From Daucus carota subsp. sativus (lineage: Eukaryota > Streptophyta > Magnoliopsida > Apiales > Apiaceae): a DNA stretch of 64,000 bases. The notes under the pieces are model-generated. The model was not told where the DNA came from. It ran no database searches and saw nothing but the letters and a program-made list of their open reading frames with translations. The stretch spans positions 32,637,598-32,701,597 of the forward strand of contig NC_030385.2 in assembly GCF_001625215.2 (NCBI RefSeq). The letters run 5' to 3'. This document shows, piece after piece, positions 24,073 to 36,018 of this stretch. Position 1 is the first letter of the stretch. Each line of letters begins with the position of its first letter. Made by a program: the position numbers and the translations under genes.

Positions 24073-25397
24073 ATGCCTTATATCTGGTATCTTCCTGAAC
24101 TATTATCTCATGCAGATGATTTTTTGGTAAGGCAGCCGAAGTTGTGTGTTTGCTGCTCCTGTACCATATTATTTCATTCATTACTTGGAACCAAATGGAA
24201 GATTATATCACAGAGGCATTTGTCTGGACTCAGAGCAAAATGAAAAGAATATATCATCCTGGACTGATGTTTGGAATAATGGTTTTCTGTCGATGTGAAT
24301 GATTCTGAGCGTGGCTTACTATTTGAAACAGAGAAGACACATTCATAGCAGTTTGCAAGATTGAATTAGATAAACACATCCATACAGCCTGTAGAAGTTG
24401 AATGAATGGCTTTGCTATATATTTTATTACAGGAAATATTGTAGTGTTTGGCAAAGTAGACATATTAGAGCTTAGAGGTGTACAAATAATTCGCAACTGC
24501 TCTGAATTAGTTCGTATCGTCGGTATTTGCAAATTTAGGGTGGTTACATATTGAAATATACTATATTAGTCGGTTGTTTGATGTTTTTCGAGCTTTTAAA
24601 AACCTCCCCAGCCCAATAATTTGTGCAACTTTTTAGTACAAATATGAAAATCCTAGCTCGACTTGGTTATTATTAAGTCCATTTACCGGTTACAATATTT
24701 TACTCCATACGAGTACTGATCACACATTGTTTAACTCATTTACATAGTGAAATTTATTTCCATCCCTCTCATTTTATTTACATTTGTTTTCAATGTTACA
24801 CATATTTTAAAATATATATATATTTTAATATACCTCTCATTTCATCATGATTTTTTTCATTATTACTCAAAATTAAAAATGTATATAAAATAACACTTTA
24901 ATATATATATAATATAGTTGTATCATTTTTGTGATTAACCAAAACAGTATAGTTTCAAAAAAAAAACAGTATTTGTGGCTGGAGTAATAGTTCAAGATTT
25001 CAAATAATCATTACAGCTATGTTCAGTGGGCTGATCAAACAACTTGAGAATGCGACGTAGTAGAATGTGTAAGAATGGACGTGTGGTCCATGATCTATCA
25101 GGCCGTCTTGTTGATTTGGGCATTTTCGAAAGTAATCATGGATGTGGTTGCATAAATAGGCATCCAGAATCCAGATTATCAGTGCTACATGCCTACAAGG
25201 GATTGTAATTTGTAGGCTTGCCGATGCTTCTCTAAATATCATTAAACATTAATCAGATATAATAAAATTAAAAAAAAAAATCTTATCTTAATTGAACATC
25301 GATTTCATTTTCAATTTACATCGATAGTTCTTCATCTTAGATATATCTTAGCTTAACTAACATATCCCTACTAAATAATATTAATTATTTATGCGCA

Positions 25398-25622
25398 TAC
25401 TCCCACCATCCCCTCAATTGTATATATTGAGGAGAGACGCAGCACACAACTTAATACTATTGTAAAATATGAAGTTATAAATTAATTTTAATTTTTTTAA
25501 ATAAAACTTAATATTTAGATTTATATTTAGAAAGGGAAAATTTATTGCTGGACTTTATAGAAATATTAAAGTGCGTGGCAAAAAGTAAATAAAATATACA
25601 GAAATGAGTGGATGGAGGAATA
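25398..25622. mobile_element. Eroded Stowaway-like MITE
   Basis: The left end CTCCCACCATCCCCTCAATT pairs imperfectly with the right end AATGAGTGGATGGAGGA. AT-rich interior, no coding capacity. Confidence 0.5.
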
Positions 25623-26519
25623 TAGATAACTCAACAAATCAAGAATTTCTATTTGCTTTATAATTTAACTGTTTAAACACCTTAACGAGTGTAGAATTTT
25701 ATTCATCAATTAAGATATTTAAATTTCCAAATTAAAAATATATTACATTTAATAAAATTATTGATTCATCAAAGTTTACAGTAATCTGTCCATGCATCCA
25801 GTGTAAGGAGTCAGCAAATTACTGAACTTACTATAGAAAAATAGTTGGGCATTAAAAACTTCACAAGATACTGTGCACTAATTTGCAGTCACAGAGGTTA
25901 TGGTATTGAATGGAATTGAATGCTATCACGCAAAGCTCAAGCAATCTGATATGCAAACATCTAACTACAGTGCATTCATTGAGTTTCGTACGTACATAAA
26001 AGAAGATCTGGATGACAACGAAGTTACGCATTACGGCTATGTATGACGATATTGCTCACGATCTTTACTCTCTGAGTTTTGCACTTATTTTCCACCACCC
26101 CTCCATTTGCATTAATTATTGGGTTGATTTTCAAGTTTCCTCAATAATTTAACTGGTTCATGCTTTCGGAAATTACTCACTAGATTCAGCCCTTGAGATA
26201 ATTTCATTAGTAGATCACATATCAATATCAAGTTATCAACTATGCAATGAAGAGCACGTATTCAATTCAGATTTTAGTGGGATCATGCTGATAACCACTT
26301 TTTAGTGATCTCTCGAGTGTCTGTATATGCTAACAACCATTCTTTAGTTAGATGACGGATTTTATGACTCTAATTTTATTAACAATAACGTTTCATGCAC
26401 AAAAGCCTTCGTTTATCAAAATTTTCTGCCTAAATAAAAAATATTTGTTAGGACACACTCTTGAAAGACCTTTCAATCATTTATAGTATGTGCCTTGCTG
26501 GAGAATCAATAATGTATAT

Positions 26520-26790
26520 GAGATTACTTTTTAATCATTTACCGTCGGCGGCATTAAAAACGCACAAAAATTAATTCCAACATGATTCGGTTGACGTGGA
26601 TGGGTTGATAACGTATGGATTCATGCACAATGCAAATAATGTTTGGTTCGCATATGAGATAACTTTTAATTATTTATCGTCCACGGCACCAAAAATGCAC
26701 AAGAATTAATTCCAACCTGATTCGGTTGGCGTGGATGGGTTGATAACGTATGGATTCATGCACAATGCAAATAATGTTTGGTTTGGTTTT
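26520..26790. repeat. Tandem duplication, period about 136 bp
   Basis: Two adjacent copies begin at GAGATTAC (26520) and GAGATAAC (26656). The last 70 bases of each, around GTGGATGGGTTGATAACGTA, are almost identical, while the first half has diverged. Confidence 0.85.
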
Positions 26791-28485
26791 TTTATTGTCT
26801 CGCCGTTTGTGTGAGTTTTGTTATATTCTCACCGTTTGTGTGAGTATGATGTTTGATTTAGTAAAGGCGATTACATTTTCAGTCGATAGCTCAAACTGGT
26901 TAGGACGGAAACGAAAATGGGCGAAGCATGTGTATATATTATTTTCAACAAATTACGTGATTTTATACAATTTAATACCAGAACAGCTTATATCCAGAAC
27001 ATAAGTATGTTGTGTTGTCGCATATCACCTGCTACGATATTATAGGAGATTTCCTATGTCACAAACCCACAAGATAAGTTTTTACTATATGAAATCGCTG
27101 GACGTGTCATCAGTTCACTCTACAATTGGCGATTTGGCGTGACCCCTTGTTTTCAATTTGCTGTACATTTCAAAAGACAAAAATAGTTTAGGCGTGTAGT
27201 CTAAGCAGGTTCCATCCATCTAATCCTAGAGCAGCCCAGTTTCGATGTCTCAGTTTTTGAGCCTGAAATTTCACATTCCAACGTTGACTCGTTTTCTAAA
27301 ACCATACGAGCTCAACGGAGTAATTTTTACTTTTTTCAGCTCAATTTTTACGATTTAATACCAGAACAGCTTATATCCATAATAAACTGAAACAAGCTCA
27401 CATTATTTAAAAAAATTATAAAAGAAGCTCAATGAAAATTTCCTTTTTGGGGCGAGAAGGCAATAGAAACACAAGTGTGGTGAGTCAAAAGCAGAAGCAT
27501 GTTTTTATTTTGTGAGTACATGATACATGTATGCATAGGCAGATACTGTAATTATTGAAGGGGTTGTTCGGAATCTCAACTGAGCCAAACTCTTTTCCAG
27601 AATTTGAAGTTTTATCAGGGGAGAATCCTGATTTTGCAGGCAGGCTTTTGTCCTCAAGAATATCACAAAACCATCATTATGCATTGTGGTTTTTGCAGCC
27701 TCTCTCTTTTCATTTCGTACATAATTCAAATCTTGAAACTTGTGGGGAGCCGATTCAAGCGGTCTATACTACATTCCCGACTGACTTTTAAATATCGATA
27801 GAAAATTCAAAGTTAAAACTTCAACCAATCTAAAAAAACAACAATATATATTATGAAATCTCAATTCCGCGCCACTGCTAATTATTTTATACCACTACTT
27901 ATGTTAAGATAAGTCAATAGGCTTTAATCTGATACCAATCAATCAATCAGAGCCTCTGTTTTTCACAGACTAGATAACTCTAAAGAAAAAAACAGAGGGG
28001 AGAATCTTTCTCCTTTCCCCTACTGTGTACCTCACTGCACAAAGCACATACATTTCCATATAAATGGAAATGTATACAGCCACAAGTAACTCGTACTGCA
28101 TTATTGCTGGGCGTATTTGTTCAGCAAGACTTCTTTTCATTTGTATCTGCATTTTGCAAAGCAATGATGTGTGCATACAAAATAGTGAAAAAATAAACGT
28201 AGCTATCACTACTTGCATGGCATATCTTCAGCTCGATCAGTAGAAAACTGTACCCTGTTTTGCTTTTATCTTTTGCACCATCTGTATACTGTATGAAAAG
28301 CTACATCAGAATCTTTTTCTCAAATCTCAAAATCCGAATTATATGATGAAATGATGTTATTGGTTAATTGATAAATATGTAAGCAATTACACCATTCAGA
28401 AATGGCCGGTCTTGAGATCACTGTGACAACAAAGAGGTATAAATTCGACCAAATATATTCGAGGTTTCTTTAAGAGAAAATTATA

Positions 28486-28716
28486 CCTCCGTCCCCCTCA
28501 TTTCTTTACGTTATTTTTTGGCATGTTTTTCCCTACTCATTTAACGTATAGTTCCATAATATATATTTTTTAATTTTTTTCTTTGAATAAAAGTTTGATG
28601 TTTAAAATTAAAAAAAAATGAAAAAAAAGTTATGAAACTATACATTACAGGAGTCTCAACATGCGTTGAAACAGCGAACGTAAACAATTACGGGGACGAA
28701 AGGAGGACAGAGAGAG
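28486..28716. mobile_element. Stowaway-like MITE (copy 2 of the family at 4528)
   Basis: It starts CCTCCGTCCCCC after TA and ends with the inverse GGACAGAGAGAG before TA. It shares the internal ATAGTTCCATA / TATGAAACTATA inverted pair with the copy at 4528-4767. Confidence 0.75.
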
Positions 28717-29434
28717 TATATACATGGACTAAGGTTTTCTGCTGCAAACAAAATTATTAGGAGAGAGGTGCGTGGTTTAAATAGATTTAAACAAGTTACG
28801 GAAAAAAGACAAGAAAATGAATGGAAATGACATGCAAGTTATATGGGAGAAGTTCGTCTAGCTTCTCTGACCGTCAAGCAGTGTGTACTTTAAAGACCAT
28901 CATTATATTGTGTACTTCCTCCTGCATAGTACAATTATATCTTGATCTTGATTTCAAATTAAAATCAAGTCAGTTGACCAATTTCTTTTAGAAAAGTTTA
29001 GAATATTTTTATCCTGAACTTCAATATTGTTATATTTTAATATGTGTTCTAAAATAGCATAAATTATATGAAAAACCGATTTAATTTTATAAAAATATCA
29101 ACAATTTTATATCTAATAAACTCAGTTTTTTTTTCCTTTCAAAACTAAGTGCTTTCAAATGTTTGCATGACTTTGAAGTTGAAAAAGTTATTATTTGACT
29201 AATTATTTTAAATCAAAATTTAAAAAATTCAAAAAAAATTTATTGATTTGATTTTAATACATACTCCCTCCATCACACCCATCTTTTTTATGTTACAAAA
29301 CTTTCCTAAAACAGTTAATGGATCCGATATTTTCCCACTTTTCCTCTCTTTTCACATTACTTTTACTTCACTATGTCTCTTTAATATATTAAAAATCAAT
29401 GGGTCAATCACTTCACCCACTTTTCTTTCTCCCA

Positions 29435-30281
29435 CTCCCTCCATTTTGAAATATAGGTCGCTTGACCGCTTGACACACACTTCTAAGTCTTTTGACCGCT
29501 TAGTTAAAATCAGTGTTCTAGAAATCGCTAGGCGTCCCAGGGCGGTCGGGGTACCTTCTAGCGATTAATCGGTAAAACGGGGATTAATCGGAAAGATTAA
29601 TCGGAGCATTAATCGGACATATATTATTTTTAAATTATTATAATTAAATGTATTTAATAATTTTATCTACTTTTCACTACTAGTAGAGTGAAACCGGTAA
29701 ACAATATAATATTATATATAAAATAAATACTTAATACATGTAATACAAAATCGTTGATTAAATAAATATATACCAATCAGTCTCTTATAAATAATGTAAG
29801 AAATATTAAATAAAAATATTAGTCATTTTACTTTTTTTATAAGATATTAAGTTAAGTACAAGTGAATACTTAATTTCTTATAATATAATTATAATTTAAG
29901 ATTTTATTTATTAAAAATATTATTTTTTTTGTTATTGGCCGCCTGGACCGCCTAGGCGGGATTTGGACCGCCTAGGCGGGATGTTGACCGCCTAGGACCG
30001 ATTTTTGTAAAAAAACATCTAATTCACCGCCTAGGACCGAATCGGGGCGTTTCGGGGCCGCCTAGCGCCTAGGCACCGCCTAGGCGGCCGCCTAGACCGA
30101 TTTTTAGAACACTGGTTAAAATTGTTATTTTCAAAATTTTCTTTTTCCAAATTATAATATTAATCATATATTTTTATCCAAAAAAAGAAAATTTTAAAAA
30201 TAATGATTTTAATTATACAGTCAAAGGATTTAGAATTGTGTGCCAAAAAATCAAACAACTTATATTTTAAAATAGAAAAAG
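29435..30281. mobile_element. Nested MITE B inside MITE A
   Basis: The left end CTCCCTCCATTTTGAAATAT pairs with the right end ATATTTTAAAATAGAAAAAG; the right border is approximate. Its interior (GACCGCTTAGTTAAAAT, later CAGTCAAAGGATTTAGAATT) resembles the element at 38815-39037. It is split by hAT element 3. Confidence 0.7.
29511..30114. mobile_element. Non-autonomous hAT element 3 (604 bp, GACCGCCTAGG arrays)
   Basis: The terminal inverted repeats CAGTGTTCTAGAAATCG / CGATTTTTAGAACACTG differ at one position. The exact 8-bp duplication GTTAAAAT lies at 29503-29510 and 30115-30122. The left subterminal region repeats GATTAATCGG and the right repeats GACCGCCTAGG. AT-rich core, no transposase. 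Confidence 0.9.
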
Positions 30282-30351
30282 TATTATATTCATGTTTCTT
30301 AACTTGTCTGTCCAATCCCAATGTAAATAATTAGATGGGGCGGAGGGAGTA

Positions 30352-30622
30352 CTCCCTCCGTCTCAATTGATAGGTCCATTTTGGAAAAAAAATTTGTCCC
30401 AAAATACTTGTCCCTCTCTTTTTTTAATACAAATTTATCCATTATTCTCATTTCTCAATGCACTAAATCCCTATATTTATTGTGATTTTTTTGAAACTCA
30501 ACTCTTTTCTCCCTTATCAATGTACAAACTAATGATACATGAGATAAGATTCTATCTAACTAATTATTTTTTTAATATGCGTGTTTATTTCAAAATGGAC
30601 CTATAAATTGATACGGAGGGAG
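30352..30622. mobile_element. Stowaway-like MITE C, abutting MITE A
   Basis: CTCCCTCCGTCTCAATTGAT at the left is the inverse of ATAAATTGATACGGAGGGAG at the right. It is separated from MITE A by only a single TA (30350-30351), which serves as the border of both elements. Confidence 0.85.
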
Positions 30623-31019
30623 TATCATACATGATTATTGATGGGAAGCAAGACTATACAGTACATTAAAATGAGAATGAGGGAGTAAAAACCATAATTT
30701 ATGAATGTTTGGTTACATGGTTTTTAACCCAATCACAGACGGGCATTTTGGACATTAGACCTCACATTCATTGACCCACCCACCCCAAAATCCTACGGGG
30801 CATATATCCATAAACCTCCGCAAAACGACAGCGTTGCCACATTTCAATTTCCTACGCATCTTCCACCATTGTTGAAAACCTCCTTCAAATTCATCTTCCA
30901 GCTTTCAACTTTCTCCATTTATTACCTCAATTTCCCACACACACACATTCCAAATATATGCACAGGCACACACACATATTCTCACATTTTACTCCACTCC
31001 TCTCTCTAGAATTGTAAGT

Positions 31020-34000
31020 ATGGCTCCTTTGTTTCTCTCTCTACTTCTCTTACAACTCCTATGTTCCCACGCTATTACAACCACCGAGTTCGCAGAGCGA
31101 GACTCACTTCTTACATTCAAACACTCACTCAAAAACCCAGCACAAGTCTCTTCATGGACCACTAAAACTTCACATTGTCACTGGCTCGGTGTCTCGTGTG
31201 TAAACAACTCGGTCACTCAACTCGTCCTCCCGACTCACTCGCTCAGCGGCCCACTCGCTATCTCACTCTTCTCGCTCACTTCTCTCACCACACTCGACCT
31301 ATCCAACAACCAGCTGTCCGGCGAGTTACCGAGTCAACTCGGCGAGTTGACTCGCCTGGAAATATTGAAACTCGGTCCTAATTGTTTGACAGGGGAAATT
31401 CCCCCGGAGATTGGGAAACTGGGTTCACTGAGGCAACTCGACTTGTCAGGCAACTCGTTCACCGGAAACATACCCGAAGAAATCGGAGATTTGTTTCGAT
31501 TACAGTCAATTGGTTTAAGCGGCAATGTGCTATCAGGTTCACTTTCTCCCGCCCTTTTTACCAATTTAAATTCGTTGACATTTTTCGATGTTTCGAATAA
31601 TACATTGTCCGGTAACATTCCTCCTGAGATTAGCAAGTTGAAAAAATTAACTGATCTTTATATCGGGATTAATAAGTTTTCGGGGGAGTTGCCTAGTGAA
31701 ATAGGGGAGCTTTCGAGTTTAGAGAATTTCTTTTCGCCTTCGTGTTTAATTAGAGGGCCGATTCCTGATACGATATCAAAGCTGCGTTCATTGACTAAGC
31801 TTGATTTGTCGTATAATCCTTTGAGATGTTCGATTCCGAGGGGGATTGGGAAGTTGGAGAATTTGACTATTTTGAATCTTGTTTATGCTGAGCTTAATGG
31901 TTCTATACCATCTGAGCTTGGAAATTGTCGGAATTTGAAGACATTGATGCTTTCGTTTAATTTGTTAACGGGATCATTGCCTGAGGAGCTTGGGGGATTG
32001 CCGATGTTGTCTCTTTCAGCAGAGAAGAATCAGCTTTCGGGGCCCTTGCCTTCTTGGCTTGGGAGGTGGGACAAGGTTGATTCGTTGTTGTTGTCGAGTA
32101 ATCGGTTTTCGGGGCCAATTCCTCCGGAAATTGGGAATTGTTCACTGCTTGATCATATTAGTTTGAGCAACAACTTGTTGACAGGGGTGATACCAAAGGA
32201 GTTGTGTAATTCTGGTGCGCTTACGGAGATTGATCTTGACAGTAATATGCTTACTGGGACGATTGAGGACACGTTTGTGAATTGTGGTAATTTGACTCAA
32301 TTGGTTTTGGTTGATAACCAGATTGTCGGCCCTGTTCCGGAATATCTGTCAAAGCTTCCTTTGATGGTGCTGGACCTTGATTCGAATAATTTTACAGGTA
32401 CTATTCCGATGAGTCTATGGAATTCTATGAATCTGTTGGAGTTTTCAGCTGCTAATAATCATTTAGAGGGTACCTTGCCTGTGGAGATCGGTAATGCTGG
32501 TTCTCTTGAGAGGCTTGTTCTTAGTAACAATCAGTTAAGTGGGTCTATTCCTGGAGAAATCGGGAATCTTACTTCCCTCTCCGTTCTTGGGCTGAATTCT
32601 AATTTTCTGGAAGGTTCTATTCCTGTTGAGCTTGAAAATTGCATTTCTCTGTCTACACTGGATCTTGGCAACAACCAGTTAAATGGGTCCATTCCAGAGG
32701 GGATTGCAGACTTGGAGCAATTGCAATGCTTAGTTCTGTCGTACAATAACCTTTCTGGACCGATTCCTTCCAAGCCCTCCAAGTATTTCAGGCAGATTAG
32801 TATCCCGGATTCAAGTTTCATTCAGCATCATGGAGTGTATGATCTTTCACACAACAGACTGTATGGTTCATTACCTGAGGAACTGGGGAGCTGTTCAGTA
32901 ATTGTGGATCTTCTACTTAGTGAAAATCTGCTTTCTGGACAGATTCCTCAGTCACTGTCTAGGTTAAGCAATCTCACTACTTTGGATTTATATGGTAATC
33001 AATTCACAGGCACTATTCCTGCTGAACTGGGAAGCTCACAAAAACTACAGGGCTTGTACCTGGGGAAGAATCAGCTTACTGGAACATTACCAGAAAGCTT
33101 GGGTCAACTCAGCAGTCTTGTGAAACTGAATTTGACTGGAAATAAGCTTTCAGGTTATATTCCATCTGCACTCGGTGACTTGGAGGGGCTTACACATGTT
33201 GATTTGAGCTACAATGAGCTTAGTGGCGAGCTTCCTTCTACTCTCTCAAGCATGGTAAATTTAGTCGGATTTTATGTTCAGCAGAACAAACTTTCGGGTC
33301 ATATCAATGAGCTCTTTCATGATTCAATGGTTTGCAGAATTGAAGTTGTGGATTTGAGTAATAATATGTTTACAGGGAGCCTGCCACAGTCTATAGGGAA
33401 TATGTCGTACTTAATGTCTTTGGATCTTCATGGCAACAGCTTTAGCGGTGAGATCCCTTCTGATCTTGGAAATCTGATGCAGCTTCAGTATCTGGATCTT
33501 TCGAACAATGGTCTTTCTGGAGAAATTCCAAAGAAGCTGTGTAGCCTTGAAAACACAGTTACTCTCAATTTGGCGGAGAATAGGTTAGAAGGGCCTATTC
33601 CAAGAATCGGAATTTGCCAAAACCTCACGAATATAACTGTAGCTGGGAACAAGGATCTCTGTGGAGGATTAGTTGGTCTAAGATGCCCCCTGAAGAGTTT
33701 TCATAAGCGATCACGGTTGACAAGTATATGGGTTGTAGCACTGATTGTTGTTGGTGGCGCATTAGCTACTCTTTTTACAACTATTGTCCTATACATATGG
33801 GTTCACAGAAGCAACAAGCAGAGTGATTTAGAGGAAAGTGAAGATAGCAAGCTAAACAGTTCTGTTAATCAGAATCTCCTTTTCTTGAGTAGCAGCAGAT
33901 CAAAAGAGCCTCTAAGCATCAACGTGGCAATGTTTGAGCAGCCACTCTTTAAGCTTACGTTGGTAGATGTTCTTCAAGCAACCAACAACTTCTGCAAGAC

Positions 34001-34829
34001 AAACATAATCGGCGATGGAGGCTTTGGAACAGTCTATAAAGCCACTTTACCTGACGGCAAAATAGTAGCAGTCAAGAAGCTAAACCAATCCAAAACACAG
34101 GGCAATCGAGAATTCTTGGCAGAAATGGAGACTTTGGGAAAGGTGAAGCATGAGAATCTTGTCTCTTTGCTTGGCTACTGCTCGTTTGGCGAAGAAAAGC
34201 TGCTTGTTTATGAGTATATGGTTAACGGGAGCTTAGATCTGTGGCTTAGGAATCGAACTGGAGCACTTGATGTTTTGGGTTGGAGCAAAAGGTTAAAAAT
34301 AGCTGTAGGTGCTGCACGAGGTCTAGATTTTCTACATCGTGAATCCATCCCTCACATAATTCACAGGGATATAAAGGCCAGCAACATTTTACTAGACAAA
34401 GACTTCGAGCCAAAAGTTGCAGACTTTGGATTAGCAAGACTCATCAGTGCTTGTGAAACTCATGTTAGTACAGACATTGCTGGGACATTTGGTTACATTC
34501 CACCTGAATATGGACAGAGTTGGAGATCAACAACGAAGGGAGATGTTTATAGCTATGGTGTGATTCTTCTTGAATTGGTCACTGGTAAAGAACCAACAGG
34601 GCCCGAGTTTAAAGATGTTGATGGTGGGAATTTAGTAGGTTGGGTCTATGAAAAGATCAAGAAAGGCCAGGCTGTTGATGTACTTGATTCAACTCTACTT
34701 GATGCAGATTCAAAGCCAGTGATGCTTAAGGTGTTGCAGATTGCTGCTGTATGCCTCTCTGATAATCCGTATGATCGCCCTACCATGCATAATGTCTGGA
34801 AGGTCTTAAATGGTATATCAGAAGAGTAA
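31020..34829 (+). CDS. EMS1: LRR receptor-like kinase EMS1/EXS orthologue
   Basis: One intronless frame of 1269 residues, matching the single-exon Arabidopsis gene. A signal peptide covers about 1-19. An LRR N-cap with paired Cys (SHCHWLGVSC) is followed by about thirty LxxLxLxxNxLxGxIP repeats to about residue 870 and a C-cap (DLCGGLVGLRC). The membrane helix is at about 902-926. The kinase has the P-loop GDGGFGTVYKA (about 998), AVKKL, HRDIKASN (about 1114-1121), DFG (about 1135) and GTFGYIPPEYG, so it is an active RD-type enzyme. The juxtamembrane block EPLSINVAMFEQPLFKLT is typical of EMS1. In Arabidopsis it sits in the plasma membrane of anther cells, binds the secreted protein TPD1 and specifies tapetum. 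The same role here is inferred from the full-length match. Confidence 0.96.
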   Translation: MAPLFLSLLLLQLLCSHAITTTEFAERDSLLTFKHSLKNPAQVSSWTTKTSHCHWLGVSCVNNSVTQLVLPTHSLSGPLAISLFSLTSLTTLDLSNNQLSGELPSQLGELTRLEILKLGPNCLTGEIPPEIGKLGSLRQLDLSGNSFTGNIPEEIGDLFRLQSIGLSGNVLSGSLSPALFTNLNSLTFFDVSNNTLSGNIPPEISKLKKLTDLYIGINKFSGELPSEIGELSSLENFFSPSCLIRGPIPDTISKLRSLTKLDLSYNPLRCSIPRGIGKLENLTILNLVYAELNGSIPSELGNCRNLKTLMLSFNLLTGSLPEELGGLPMLSLSAEKNQLSGPLPSWLGRWDKVDSLLLSSNRFSGPIPPEIGNCSLLDHISLSNNLLTGVIPKELCNSGALTEIDLDSNMLTGTIEDTFVNCGNLTQLVLVDNQIVGPVPEYLSKLPLMVLDLDSNNFTGTIPMSLWNSMNLLEFSAANNHLEGTLPVEIGNAGSLERLVLSNNQLSGSIPGEIGNLTSLSVLGLNSNFLEGSIPVELENCISLSTLDLGNNQLNGSIPEGIADLEQLQCLVLSYNNLSGPIPSKPSKYFRQISIPDSSFIQHHGVYDLSHNRLYGSLPEELGSCSVIVDLLLSENLLSGQIPQSLSRLSNLTTLDLYGNQFTGTIPAELGSSQKLQGLYLGKNQLTGTLPESLGQLSSLVKLNLTGNKLSGYIPSALGDLEGLTHVDLSYNELSGELPSTLSSMVNLVGFYVQQNKLSGHINELFHDSMVCRIEVVDLSNNMFTGSLPQSIGNMSYLMSLDLHGNSFSGEIPSDLGNLMQLQYLDLSNNGLSGEIPKKLCSLENTVTLNLAENRLEGPIPRIGICQNLTNITVAGNKDLCGGLVGLRCPLKSFHKRSRLTSIWVVALIVVGGALATLFTTIVLYIWVHRSNKQSDLEESEDSKLNSSVNQNLLFLSSSRSKEPLSINVAMFEQPLFKLTLVDVLQATNNFCKTNIIGDGGFGTVYKATLPDGKIVAVKKLNQSKTQGNREFLAEMETLGKVKHENLVSLLGYCSFGEEKLLVYEYMVNGSLDLWLRNRTGALDVLGWSKRLKIAVGAARGLDFLHRESIPHIIHRDIKASNILLDKDFEPKVADFGLARLISACETHVSTDIAGTFGYIPPEYGQSWRSTTKGDVYSYGVILLELVTGKEPTGPEFKDVDGGNLVGWVYEKIKKGQAVDVLDSTLLDADSKPVMLKVLQIAAVCLSDNPYDRPTMHNVWKVLNGISEE

Positions 34830-35475
34830 CACTATACTATTAGTAATTTTCTTACCGAGTTCTTTCTTTGCATGTCTGTATATATCGGTATTAAGTCAGC
34901 CAGAAAAGGTAGTAGTACATTAGTTTTATCATGCTAGCGTAGTTTGTTAAGCATTGTAATGTGTATGGTACCTATAACCATATGGACCATTAAACCCTAA
35001 TCGTGTTTGGCTTTTACTTATAGGCGCAAATTGTAGCTGTTAGCCTGCTGTATGCCAACAATTGACATCTAAATACAATCCTGTTATTTAGTTTGCATCT
35101 CCTGATTCTAAAAAATTTCCATTATTTAGTTTGCATCGACTGAAAGAATAGTTCAGTAAGCACTGTTGTGCTCAATCGACTTTCGTAGATGACTTGGTAA
35201 TTTTATTGTTTGGAATGAGTGCTTATCAGATGCAAACTTGTCGGTTGTCGCTTAACTTGATTGTTAAGCATGAGCTCTTATCTGATCTCACCCGAGTATG
35301 TTTGAATTATAACAACAAATCCTTCTCAGCAGTATTAGACTGTAAGAGCATACATGAATCAAATCCAATTTTTCTAGCTGTTCGATGAAAGTTTGGTTGA
35401 ATTGACTAACTTCCATGAATCAAAATCAAAATTTTCCTAGTACTCCGTTTCTTTTCAGCATCAAGCAAATCATTA
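34830..35475. other. EMS1 3' region
   Basis: Presumed 3' untranslated sequence and spacer, with a small repeat (TATTTAGTTTGCATC twice, at about 35085 and 35125). No gene seen. Confidence 0.4.
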
Positions 35476-35775
35476 CTCCCTCCGTCCAATTTTATGTGAC
35501 CCTTATTCCTTTTTTGGACGTCCAAAAAAAATGAACTTATCATACTTACTATTTTTTAACACTACTTTTTACTATTACACCCACTACCTCTCTATTTTAT
35601 ACTCTCTTTTTATTAAATAAACACTATTATACCCACTACATTCCTCCACTATCTCAAATCTATTATTAAATATTGATAGGTCCCACCACTTTACCCACTT
35701 TTCAACTAAACTTACAACTTTTTTCTTAATCTCCGTGAAAGTCAAACCAGCTCACTCTTTTTGGGACGAAGGGAG
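35476..35775. mobile_element. Stowaway-like MITE (300 bp)
   Basis: CTCCCTCCGTCCAATTTTAT at the left and TTTTTGGGACGAAGGGAG at the right are flanked by TA on both sides. Non-coding. Confidence 0.8.
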
Positions 35776-36018
35776 TATTAAGAAAGCTATGAAACGTAAT
35801 CAACACAGTAATTCTCAAGAAAAGCAAAGCAAAAGATTAAGTTTGGCTACATTGTCTAAAATAAACTAAGCAGTACTAATATAAATCAATTATTTGGAAG
35901 GAAACGGAATAAATACTTAAAAACGTTTCTGACCTATATATTGCTCATAGACACTGATGCTACCCAATGATGCCTCAAGTCTAACGGCTCATCGGCAGCA
36001 GTTGAATTACGCGAAGGA

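Larger units (their letters stand above)
24073..29263. other. Long spacer with eroded MITEs and duplications
   Basis: No gene is supported over 5.2 kb. Recognisable contents are an eroded MITE (25398-25622), a 136-bp tandem duplication (26520-26790), two copies of a 27-base word (26969-26995 and 27352-27378) and a Stowaway-like MITE (28486-28716). Short open frames here show no family signature. Confidence 0.4.
29264..30349. mobile_element. Outer Stowaway-like MITE A, interrupted
   Basis: The left end CTCCCTCCATCACACCCATC and the right end GATGGGGCGGAGGGAG are flanked by TA. It is interrupted by a second MITE (29435-30281), which in turn holds a hAT element. Without the inserts it would be about 240 bp. 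Confidence 0.75.

Noticed and set aside
24750..24980. CCATCCCTCTCATTTTATTT as a possible MITE end
   Set aside because: No inverse end with TA could be found nearby, so an element could not be delimited.
27505..27801. Overlapping frames of 65-78 codons on both strands
   Set aside because: No family signature on either strand, and open frames of this length are expected by chance.
31334..32821. Several minus-strand frames of 60-100 codons
   Set aside because: They are antisense shadows of the repetitive LRR coding sequence of EMS1.
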